Shown piece after piece: positions 8,163-16,014 of a stretch of 41,744 nucleotides of DNA (positions are counted from its first letter, which is position 1; every line of letters begins with the position of its first letter). The DNA is taken from contig JAFGFB010000107.1 of assembly GCA_016931315.1 (NCBI GenBank), positions 1 through 41,744 on the forward strand. Reading direction: 5' to 3'. The stretch comes from Anaerolineae bacterium (GTDB taxonomy: Bacteria > Chloroflexota > Anaerolineae > B4-G1 > SLSP01). A model generated the notes under the pieces. The model made no database searches, was not told the DNA's origin, and saw only the letters and a program-made list of their open reading frames with translations. The position numbers and the translations under genes are program-made.

Positions 8163-8729
8163 CTAAGCGCCAGCAACAGAAGCGGCGCCTTCGGCATTCG
8201 GCAAAGCGCCCTCTTTTTCCACCGATTCCTCGGTACCCTCTTTCACCCGCCAGATGCGATCCGGGGCAGCCAAACGGTCAATGTACAGAACACCCCGAGT
8301 GTGGTCAATTTCGTGCTGAAAGACGCGCGCCAGGAAACCATTAAGGCGTAAGCGCTGCTTCTGCCCCCGACGGTCCAACCCACGCACGAAAACGGAGACC
8401 GAACGCTCCACATCACCCACATAGCCGGGGACGGAGAGGCAACCCTCAAGGCCAATTTCCTTATCTTGAGAAGCGCGCAGAATCTCGGGGTTGATCACCA
8501 CATAACGCTCCCCGCTACCGGGAATTTCATCATCCACGGGGACCTCCACCACGATGATCTGCCGCATCTCGCCAACCTGGACCGCCGCCAACCCAATGCC
8601 ATCGCTGGCATGCATCGTCTCGATCATATCATCAATCAACTGCTGCACCTCCGGCGTGATGCGCTCCACTTCACGAGAGCGCTGCCGCAAGCGCGGATCT
8701 CCCACAGTAATCACAGTTCGTACTGCCAC
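8163..8729 (-). CDS. def: Peptide deformylase
   Basis: The enzyme removes the N-formyl group from nascent proteins. All three motifs are present: GIGLAAVQVG (44-53, the usual form being GxGxAAxQ), EGCLS with metal ligand C97, and HEIDH with H139, E140 and H143. The 188-residue length is typical. The start is a GTG at 8729, eight bases after GGAGGT. An ATG nearer that site is out of frame and stops after two codons. The C-terminal tail of about 30 residues is extended and charged. Confidence 0.95.
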   Translation of the reverse strand: MAVRTVITVGDPRLRQRSREVERITPEVQQLIDDMIETMHASDGIGLAAVQVGEMRQIIVVEVPVDDEIPGSGERYVVINPEILRASQDKEIGLEGCLSVPGYVGDVERSVSVFVRGLDRRGQKQRLRLNGFLARVFQHEIDHTRGVLYIDRLAAPDRIWRVKEGTEESVEKEGALPNAEGAASVAGA

Positions 8730-8808
8730 TAGCCCATACCTCCAACAGTTATCTTTTCACACTTACTCAGGGAATTCAAGCGGCGACAAGAGGGATGGCA
8801 ATCCAGAA

Positions 8809-10536
8809 TCAAGCCTGGTCCACCTCTCCCGGCGCCACAATGGTTTCATCCGGGGAGTTCGGGTCCGCTTGCGCGTGACGCAGGGAATCGTAAATCGCAA
8901 ACCAGCTCAACAACTCATCCTGACGCTGAGCCGCCTGCCGCGCGAGATCACGCTGGCGGAATTGCTGCTGCCGTTTAGAGATTTCCGCGCGCACCTTCTC
9001 AGGCTCGCGCACAAATTCGATCTCGAATTTCCCTTCTGCACCGGCGGTTTCCAGAGTCACCTTACCATAATTGAAGAGCCGCGCAAAAAGGTCCGGCACA
9101 TCCGAGGTGATGTTCTGAATCCGGTCCAGGCGCGCCTCCTGGCGGGTAAGCCGTCCCCACAAGGGTTTCCGGTCCACGTGAATGATATGAGTGGGCGTAA
9201 TCTGGAAAAAATCGTTACGCCAGTCCTCGATGTACCACATCACCACACCCAAAATAAGCACTTCCAGGAAAATCCAACCGGCGACCGAGTACCAATCCCC
9301 TCCACCAAGGCGAGTTGCCGCCCAGATCGTTCCACCAAATGTAACCAGCAAGAACAATAACGAGACCCACCAAAAGCGAATAAAACCGGGCAACCAGTAA
9401 CGCCGCCACTTGATAGTCTGATTATCCGGCCCATAGACCCAGCTAGCCGGGAAAAGCAATTCCCGGATGGTGCTGACCAGCACCGTCAGCGGCGCCGGCA
9501 GCTTCGGCTGCATCACCGCTCGCGAAACCGGCGCCGGTTGCGGCACGAGGTTCAGACGCCGCTCCAGCTGTGCGCGGGTCTCGCCGCGCATGCGCACTAC
9601 CCGCCGCGCCTGAATGCGCCCCATTTCACGCAGGATAGCTTCACGCCACATAGCGGGGCGATGAACCTCGGTAAAGTCAATCTTGACCGTGCCGCCCGCC
9701 GTATGAAGGATAATATCGCCATAGTCGAAAAGATTGGCGAGCACATTGGGCTTGACTTCGAGAACGTCCTGAATATCATCGAGCGCAGCTTCCTCGAACA
9801 TGCTGCCAAAAGGTCCCTTGCGCTCCAGGTGCATCACCCGCTGCGTCGTAAGGACGAAGCGGTCATCATGCCAGTCAATATAATCCCAGGCCAACCAGCC
9901 CCCCACCAACAGCGCTGGCAAAGAGAACAACACCATGGCCCATAGCCCCGGATTCGCCCGCGCCAGCACGAAAACCAACACCAACAGCGCGATAAAAGCC
10001 AAAGCCGGAAGCAAGGCCCGACGCACCAACTCAATCGCATGACGCTGCCCGGCATAGACCACCACCTCGCCCTCGCGCAGCCAATCGAATTGAGGCAGGC
10101 GTCGCTGGTGCTGCAAATCATGGCTGATAGTCAGACGGCGTTGAAGACGCGGGTATTGCTTGAGCAGCGGCAGGAAGTCATCGCGGGTGAGATAGAGCAC
10201 CTGCACGGGCGAGAGCGCCTCGGCAAAGGCGTCGTGAAAATCGCCGACGAACAGACCAGTCTCGCCGAAAGAATCGCCGGGTTGCTTGACGCCCAGGTCC
10301 AGGCGACTGCCATCAGGACCAAAAGCCGTCAGCTGAATCCGTCCCCGCAGAACAAGGTACAGACGGTCAGCAGACTCGCCCTGCCCGAAGAGCCGGTCGC
10401 CGGGAGCGTAATTCGCCTCCTGCACGATCTTCGCCACCAGATAGAGCAATCGCTCATCTCGGGCGTCGCGATCAGGCTTTAGAGCCTGAAAGAGCGGCAG
10501 TTGACGCAGATGGGTGACGATATCTTTGAGTTCCAT
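8809..10536 (-). CDS. Membrane protein with cyclic-nucleotide-binding-like domain and two bPH domains
   Basis: This is a 575-residue protein of mixed architecture. Residues about 20-140 are a Crp/CNBD-like beta-roll containing FGETGLFVG. The arginine that normally contacts the cyclic phosphate is not evident (FHDAFAEA in place of a PRxA motif), so nucleotide binding is doubtful. Two hydrophobic pairs (about 165-215 and 370-430) each precede a bacterial PH-like domain, with FVLTTQRVMHLERKG and DYGDIILHTAGG in the first and NDFFQITPTHIIHVDRK and NYGKVTLETAG in the second. It is probably an integral membrane sensor or scaffold. It is transcribed divergently from the SPFH-like pair. Confidence 0.75.
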   Translation of the reverse strand: MELKDIVTHLRQLPLFQALKPDRDARDERLLYLVAKIVQEANYAPGDRLFGQGESADRLYLVLRGRIQLTAFGPDGSRLDLGVKQPGDSFGETGLFVGDFHDAFAEALSPVQVLYLTRDDFLPLLKQYPRLQRRLTISHDLQHQRRLPQFDWLREGEVVVYAGQRHAIELVRRALLPALAFIALLVLVFVLARANPGLWAMVLFSLPALLVGGWLAWDYIDWHDDRFVLTTQRVMHLERKGPFGSMFEEAALDDIQDVLEVKPNVLANLFDYGDIILHTAGGTVKIDFTEVHRPAMWREAILREMGRIQARRVVRMRGETRAQLERRLNLVPQPAPVSRAVMQPKLPAPLTVLVSTIRELLFPASWVYGPDNQTIKWRRYWLPGFIRFWWVSLLFLLVTFGGTIWAATRLGGGDWYSVAGWIFLEVLILGVVMWYIEDWRNDFFQITPTHIIHVDRKPLWGRLTRQEARLDRIQNITSDVPDLFARLFNYGKVTLETAGAEGKFEIEFVREPEKVRAEISKRQQQFRQRDLARQAAQRQDELLSWFAIYDSLRHAQADPNSPDETIVAPGEVDQA

Positions 10537-10546
10537 ATCTGACTAG

Positions 10547-10552
10547 ATTATA
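10547..10552 (-). promoter_or_regulatory. -10 box giving a probable leaderless mRNA
   Basis: An extended -10 TGGTATAAT (TATAAT on the minus strand at 10547-10552) ends ten bases before the ATG of the CNBD-bPH gene, and there is no ribosome site. Transcription would start a few bases from the ATG. The opposite strand carries the start of the SPFH-like gene, so about 95 bp serve both directions. Confidence 0.6.
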
Positions 10553-10630
10553 CCACAAGCCATTTCCTTTTTTCCACTTTTGTGCTACATTAATGGCAGA
10601 ATAAGTGGATAATTTGCAAGGAGCGCATCC

Positions 10631-12151
10631 ATGCCCAATGTACGCCTGCTAGTCCTCTTCGGATATGTAATTGCCGCATTCTTTTTGCAACGGCATATGA
10701 TATATCATCCCCCCGAACCGAGCAAGATTTTCGTAAAATACCTTGCGCGATGTGTGCGAATTGTGCTGGCGCTGGGCATCCCCCTGATTAGCCCGCTCAT
10801 TGCCTATCTCTGGGTGGACTTTTCTCCACTCCCCCTGGTAATCGTCGTATTGCTCGCGACTGTACTGCCGCTGGGTCTGCTTTATGTCCCGTGGTTGTGG
10901 CGTATGCAGGTTCCCAAACCGCTGCTCTTTACCGTTATTGTCGCCATTATTGTCTTCCTGGTGCTCCTGGGCATCTTTGTGTGGGTTTACGGTTCAAATG
11001 ATGGACGCGGCATTACCTGGGCGCTGCTACCTATGCTCTACTTCATTCTGATTCCGCCCGCATTCATGCTAATGTTCCTCTACATCTGGGCGCCCACCAT
11101 CTTACCTCTCAGCCCAGAAGAACAACGAGGCTCCCACCTACAGGCAACACGCTTAATCACGGGATTTCTCTCCACCTTTCCACGTCCCGTTATCGTAGTT
11201 GAACACGGAGAACTGGAAACGCGGATTGCCGGCAATCCCTTTGTCGGCACCGGTCCGGGGCTACTAGTCACCGAACCTCACAATGCCGTCGTGCGCTATC
11301 GAGGCACAGTAGCAGATTGCGTTATCGGTCCAGGGGTGTTCTTCACAGAACGAGGACATAATTTTCCCGCCGTGATTGATTTGCAAGGTCAATTTCGCGT
11401 CACCTCCGGTGTAGAAGCACAGACTCGCGATAACATCAACGTGCGCGTCCCCTGCTCCTCCATCTTCCGTATTCAGGGCAGCAAAGAACCGAGCGCACCC
11501 GGACGCCCGTGGGAGTATAACCCGGAAGCCGCCCTGCGCGCCTATCTCGCTACCGAAGTAAACCCGGCAAGGCAACCTTCAAAGTTAGAAGCACATCGGA
11601 CCCTAAACTGGGCGGATATGCCGCTGCACGAGGCCGGCTATATAATCCAGCATGTTCTCAAGCGCCACACACTAGATCAACTCTACGCCATCAAAGAGCC
11701 ACAACCTGAGGAATTACCCCGCCTAGCCATCGCCAAAGAAGTGCGTGAACACGTCATCACCCAAATGGCTGCCATAGGGATCCAGGTAACGGCCGGGGGT
11801 GTGGGCAATCGCATTGTGCCTACCGATCCCGCCATCGTCAAGCAACGCCTGGAGAGCTGGAAAGCTCAGAAAATGCAAATCATTGAGCTCGACCGAGGGA
11901 AAGCCAAAGCAAAAGAAATCGAAGAACAAGGACGCGTGCGCAGTGAAGCTCTAGTTGAACTTACCAAAAACCTGCAGAAGGAAATTGAAGTACTGCAGGG
12001 GATTGAATCGGAAGAAGCTAAGAAACTAATTACCTTGCTACTGCTGCAAACCCTCGATGAAATCGCCCAACAACCAGAGATCAAAGCGCAGCTGCCCGCA
12101 ACAACAACAGAAACGCTTGCCGCCCTGCAACATCGGGCGAGTCAGAGTTGA
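10631..12151 (+). CDS. Multi-pass membrane protein with SPFH/band-7-like domain (copy 1)
   Basis: The 506-residue protein starts with four or five hydrophobic segments (about 1-165). An SPFH-like region follows (about 180-400), with EHGELETRIAGNPF, GPGLLVTEPHNAVVRYRG and TRDNINVRVPCSSIFRIQ. A charged, probably coiled-coil C-terminus (about 410-480) completes it. SPFH proteins assemble membrane microdomains or cages. This version has an unusual multi-pass N-terminus. AAGGAG lies seven bases before the ATG. The next gene encodes a paralogue ten bases downstream, so the two probably form a hetero-oligomer. Confidence 0.7.
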   Translation: MPNVRLLVLFGYVIAAFFLQRHMIYHPPEPSKIFVKYLARCVRIVLALGIPLISPLIAYLWVDFSPLPLVIVVLLATVLPLGLLYVPWLWRMQVPKPLLFTVIVAIIVFLVLLGIFVWVYGSNDGRGITWALLPMLYFILIPPAFMLMFLYIWAPTILPLSPEEQRGSHLQATRLITGFLSTFPRPVIVVEHGELETRIAGNPFVGTGPGLLVTEPHNAVVRYRGTVADCVIGPGVFFTERGHNFPAVIDLQGQFRVTSGVEAQTRDNINVRVPCSSIFRIQGSKEPSAPGRPWEYNPEAALRAYLATEVNPARQPSKLEAHRTLNWADMPLHEAGYIIQHVLKRHTLDQLYAIKEPQPEELPRLAIAKEVREHVITQMAAIGIQVTAGGVGNRIVPTDPAIVKQRLESWKAQKMQIIELDRGKAKAKEIEEQGRVRSEALVELTKNLQKEIEVLQGIESEEAKKLITLLLLQTLDEIAQQPEIKAQLPATTTETLAALQHRASQS

Positions 12152-12161
12152 GGAGGCCCCG

Positions 12162-13502
12162 ATGCCTACACGCTTGACCGATCGCATGGGACAGATTCTG
12201 ATCATCGTTCTGAGCATTCTAGGGCTAACGGCCGGCTTCACACTCCTCCTTGCCGGCACCGTACCAGAAGCTATCAACGAAATCCGCAATGCCGAAGGCA
12301 CGTTTTCGGAATTGCGCGCCTTCTTCGCAAGCCTCCCGGTGGGCTTCTTCACCGCGCTACTCGTAGCATTCTGTGCCTCACTTGTCATCCTTGCGCAGTT
12401 CATCCAGTCCATGTACCAACTCGAACCGCAGGATGCCTGGAAACTGATGTGGCGTATTTTTTCTGGCGTATACCGTGAGCCGCCACTAGACCCGGTGATG
12501 CGAGTGCAAGAAGGCCGGCCAGACCCCGATGGCCCTGAAATTCTCCACGATATAGGCGGACCTGGGCACATCACGGTTGGGCACGATAATGCCGTCGTCC
12601 TGGCGCGCGGAGGGAAAATCACCCGCGTGGAAGGTTCGACCCAGGTACGCCTGGAGGCCTTTGAAAAAATTTGGGATACCATAGACCTGCGCCCACAACG
12701 CCGCGAGTTGCGCGTCACTGCCAATACCCGCGACGGCATTCCCGTGACCTGCCGGGCTGAGGTGCGCTTCCGCGTCCAACGGGGGGCGCCGGAAGAGCCT
12801 CTGCCCACGGCACCTCCATTGAACTTCACCGACGATGATCGCAGCACCGTATTGCGCCTTGCCACGAATAAAGTGGCGCTCGCACCCGGAGGGGAACGCC
12901 GTATCACCGACTGGATCATATTCCTGACTAATGGCACCTTTGACGGCGAGGTTCGTAATCGTATTGAACGCTACCGGCTCGACGAGCTCTTCGACCCCGA
13001 CCGTGAGGGTCCTTCTTTACTCACGCTCATTGAACAGGAATTGGTTGCTGAAATGCGCAAGGTAGGAGAGAGCCGAGGCGTCCAGATTGACCAGGTTCAC
13101 CTGACCGGGATCTCACCGGATGAGGAGCTAATCTCAGAACAATGGCAAGCGCTGTGGCGTAGCAGTTGGCAACGCGACGCTGCCATAGAGGCAGCTGTGG
13201 CCAAAGCAATGCACGATTCTGAAATCGAAAAGGCAAGAGCAGCTACACTTGCCACTATGATTGCTGCTACGGTCAAATCCCTAAGGGACCGCGAGGCAGT
13301 GGATTCCAGCAATTTGAATTTGGCAGTGCGATTGGAATCCCTAAGAGTCATGCGCGCCATGGCGCAGCTAGACCCAATGGTGCAAAGCACGATGTTCCAG
13401 CAGGTGGAAAATCTGGAGCGCATCATCAATCAGGTTCTAGGTCTACCCACCGCCACATCCACACCGCCAGTAATCTCTACGACACCCACGAGCAACACCT
13501 GA
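12162..13502 (+). CDS. Membrane protein with SPFH/band-7-like domain (copy 2)
   Basis: The ATG at 12162 has GAGGAGG just upstream and is preferred over an in-frame start within the preceding gene, giving 446 residues. Two membrane segments (about 10-35 and 60-85) precede an SPFH-like region. Shared elements with the upstream product are GPG with NAVV-xx-RG, TRD-x-I-x-V with FRxQ, and RYRLDELF (RHTLDQLY in copy 1), which shows paralogy. The C-terminus is helical and alanine-rich. It is translationally linked to the gene before and the gene after it. Confidence 0.7.
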   Translation: MPTRLTDRMGQILIIVLSILGLTAGFTLLLAGTVPEAINEIRNAEGTFSELRAFFASLPVGFFTALLVAFCASLVILAQFIQSMYQLEPQDAWKLMWRIFSGVYREPPLDPVMRVQEGRPDPDGPEILHDIGGPGHITVGHDNAVVLARGGKITRVEGSTQVRLEAFEKIWDTIDLRPQRRELRVTANTRDGIPVTCRAEVRFRVQRGAPEEPLPTAPPLNFTDDDRSTVLRLATNKVALAPGGERRITDWIIFLTNGTFDGEVRNRIERYRLDELFDPDREGPSLLTLIEQELVAEMRKVGESRGVQIDQVHLTGISPDEELISEQWQALWRSSWQRDAAIEAAVAKAMHDSEIEKARAATLATMIAATVKSLRDREAVDSSNLNLAVRLESLRVMRAMAQLDPMVQSTMFQQVENLERIINQVLGLPTATSTPPVISTTPTSNT

Positions 13503-13504
13503 CC

Positions 13505-14473
13505 ATGCGCCGTATCTGTGCACCGCCCTCATTGATGCCGCTACAACTGGCGGAATTTCAGGACCTTCCGGCAACATTGCGGAAGATGCTGGCGCTGGAT
13601 GTGCCCCTGAATCCGAAATTGCTCGCTTTCGATGAAGCGCTCGCAACTGCGGAAAACGCGCTCACGGTGGTGCGCAATCAACGTGACCGCAATAGTGAAG
13701 CGTTGATCAATCTGTATTGTGCAGACCTGTTCTGGCGTTCCGAGCGCTGGTTGGAAGCTCTGGAAATGGCAGACGCTGCCGCGGGTTGGTTTAAGCTACA
13801 GAGCAGCCCCATCGCGCGTTACAACGAAGCCATCGCTGTTTATTTTAATGGCTTGTTGCACTTCTGCCTGCACGCCGACGCCCGTGCCATCCCACTTTTC
13901 ATAGAGGCCCAATCAAAACTTGAAGAAAGCCGTCAGTATTGGTCGGTACACACCGGCAGGGAGTATTTCGAGGCATGTGAGATGACGAGCCAATGGATTG
14001 CCGCGCTTGTTCCCCTACGGATGAAAACGCCGCCAGGGAGCTATACGCTGATCATTCCCGTTTACCCCTACCACAACCGCACGCCCGGCGTTACCATCGA
14101 AGCGTTTGCCATCGCACTTGACACGCTACAAACCCCAGTCGGGCTGCTCGACTTCAACTATCTGGCAATGCCGGATTGGATACCACTGGAGATAGGAAAA
14201 CTTTCCCTGCTGGATTTAAGGCCCGGGACCGTTTACTTTGGCGTAAGGTTGGATGAAGACGAGACTTTGCTGCCAGACAGTAAGGCGGGAGATATCGTGA
14301 TTGTGGAAGCGCTCCTCCCATTAGCACTTGCCAATGATCAAGCTATTGGGAGCGGCGTTCAGATTTTCACACGTCAAACGGATGGCACCTTCATGTTGCG
14401 TGAGCCCCAGCAACATGGGCAGGGCTTTGTAGGCGTGCCCCGCCTCCTGCTCCGCCATGGAGGACGCGGCTAG
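13505..14473 (+). CDS. Protein with helical-repeat region and S24/LexA-like C-terminal region, unknown function
   Basis: I do not recognise this 322-residue protein as a named family. It begins two bases after the SPFH-like stop, without a ribosome site of its own, so it is probably translationally coupled. Residues about 30-175 look like TPR-type helical pairs (AENALTVVRNQRDRNSEALI, LEALEMADAAAGWFK). Residues about 245-290 resemble the S24 peptidase/LexA fold, with VYFGVRLDEDETLLPDSK and GDIVIVE, but no catalytic serine stands at the expected position. It has no signal peptide. A cytoplasmic adaptor of the SPFH pair is plausible. Confidence 0.55.
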   Translation: MRRICAPPSLMPLQLAEFQDLPATLRKMLALDVPLNPKLLAFDEALATAENALTVVRNQRDRNSEALINLYCADLFWRSERWLEALEMADAAAGWFKLQSSPIARYNEAIAVYFNGLLHFCLHADARAIPLFIEAQSKLEESRQYWSVHTGREYFEACEMTSQWIAALVPLRMKTPPGSYTLIIPVYPYHNRTPGVTIEAFAIALDTLQTPVGLLDFNYLAMPDWIPLEIGKLSLLDLRPGTVYFGVRLDEDETLLPDSKAGDIVIVEALLPLALANDQAIGSGVQIFTRQTDGTFMLREPQQHGQGFVGVPRLLLRHGGRG

Positions 14474-15594
14474 CCCCCCACCACCTGCCGGTACGCCGCT
14501 GCAGTCTCCGCCGCCGTCCGCTCCCAGGAGAAGCGCACCGCCTGGCGCAGTGCGCGCGCCCGCATTTCCCCATGATAGGCGTCATCGCGCAGGAGCCGCA
14601 CTAACACCGCAGCTGCGCTCGCAGCATCATCCGGGGGGACCAGCACACCGCCATCCCCTACAACCTCGGGCAGACTGGTCGTGTCGCTGGCAATGACCGG
14701 CGTGCCACAAGCCAAAGCCTCCAGCGACGGCAAGCCAAAACCCTCATATTGCGACAGGAAAATGAAAGCCCGCGCGCCACAGTACAGCGCGGGCTTGAGA
14801 GTTTCAGGAATGAAACCCGTAAAGTGCACAGCGTTCTCAGGCAAGCCCGCCTCCCGCAACAGACGCCGCGGGTCGGGAGCAAAAGCGCTATCCCGTGCGG
14901 GCAACCGTCCCGCAACCACCAAACGCACATCAGGGAGATTCTGGCGCACCTGCGCCAGCGCGGCGAAGACCGTCGCCAGGTTTTTGCGGCTATCGAAGCC
15001 CCCCAGGTACAACACGTAACCGGGCGTAAGCCCCAAAGATTCCAATGGGGTCAGTGAACTATCAGGGTGATATCCCGCATCTGCGGCAAGGGGTGCCACC
15101 CTCACTCGCGCCTCCGGCGCCCGCAGGTGGCGCACAATATCACCCCCCGCCGCCTGAGAATCGGTCAGAATCAGCGCCGTGCGGCGCGCGGTAGCGCTAA
15201 CCAGTGCCGTGTAGAGGCGCACTAAAGCAGTACTGCGGTAAGCGGGAAGCAAGAGGGGGATAAGATCATGGACCGTGACCACGACCGGCGCGGCGGCGCG
15301 CCAGGGGGAACCCCAATAGGGCACGTGCAGCAGCTCGGCGCCCTGAAGGCGCGACGCGCGCGGCAGGCTGAACTGCTCCCACAGCACCTTGCCCAAGGGA
15401 CCCGATGGCGCCGGCAAGGCTATTGCGGAGATGCCAGACGGCAGGTCTGCTGGCGCCGCGCGCCCCGGCAAATAGAGGGTTAGCGCAAGATCGGTTTCCT
15501 GCCGCGCCAACGTTGCCGCCAATCGCCGCAGGTACTGCCCACTGCCCGTCTCCGGGCGCTCCCAGAACCAACCACTCAGCGCGACACGCATCAC
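14470..15594 (-). CDS. Glycosyltransferase family 4 (GT-B fold)
   Basis: The 374-residue GT-B glycosyltransferase has an N-terminal acceptor domain beginning VALSGWFWERPETGSGQY. The C-terminal donor domain has LYLGGFDSRKNL and the EX7E motif EGFGLPSLE. It transfers a sugar from a nucleotide donor, and the acceptor is unknown. The start may be GTG (15594) or the adjoining ATG (15591). Both overlap the stop of the cold-shock gene, so translation is coupled. Its stop shares the palindrome CTAG with the stop of the convergent gene. Confidence 0.9.
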   Translation of the reverse strand: MMRVALSGWFWERPETGSGQYLRRLAATLARQETDLALTLYLPGRAAPADLPSGISAIALPAPSGPLGKVLWEQFSLPRASRLQGAELLHVPYWGSPWRAAAPVVVTVHDLIPLLLPAYRSTALVRLYTALVSATARRTALILTDSQAAGGDIVRHLRAPEARVRVAPLAADAGYHPDSSLTPLESLGLTPGYVLYLGGFDSRKNLATVFAALAQVRQNLPDVRLVVAGRLPARDSAFAPDPRRLLREAGLPENAVHFTGFIPETLKPALYCGARAFIFLSQYEGFGLPSLEALACGTPVIASDTTSLPEVVGDGGVLVPPDDAASAAAVLVRLLRDDAYHGEMRARALRQAVRFSWERTAAETAAAYRQVVGG

Positions 15595-15950
15595 CGCTCG
15601 TGGACGTTGTAGGCTTGCAGCCCGCGATCCGTCTCCTGCGCTTCGTACCAGACGTGCGCGCCCTCACGCAACGTCTGCTCGGGGTCGCCGGTCACACCCG
15701 ACCGGTGGAAGAAAATTTCCCCACCCTCAACCCGCGTCAAAAAACCGTAAGCCTTCTCAGCACTATACCATTTAACAATACCCGGATGAAGTCCCGGTTG
15801 CGGTTTTTCCGTCTTGCGGCATTGCGGGCAATAGGTTGGCGGTACCACAACAAAGCCCAATTGCTCCTGCGCACGCTGTTCTTCCACAGTAAAAACGAAA
15901 GGCTTGCCACAAGTCTCACAAACGCACATTTCATCACGATAATTCGTCAT
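15591..15950 (-). CDS. Zinc-ribbon/cold-shock-domain fusion protein
   Basis: The preferred start is the second of two closely spaced ATGs (15950), seven bases after AGGAGG, giving 119 residues. Residues 1-50 hold a zinc ribbon with two CxxC pairs (CETC and CPQC). Residues about 58-119 are a cold-shock domain, with GIVKWYSAEKAYGFLTR and GGEIFFHRSGV matching the RNP1 and RNP2 strands. It should bind single-stranded nucleic acid. It lies between gyrA and the glycosyltransferase on one strand, 64 bp after gyrA. Confidence 0.85.
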   Translation of the reverse strand: MTNYRDEMCVCETCGKPFVFTVEEQRAQEQLGFVVVPPTYCPQCRKTEKPQPGLHPGIVKWYSAEKAYGFLTRVEGGEIFFHRSGVTGDPEQTLREGAHVWYEAQETDRGLQAYNVHER

Positions 15951-16014
15951 CTTCATGCCTCCTGATAAGACATTATTCAACCGACCCCAAACGATACCCG
16001 CAGACACTCTGCAA

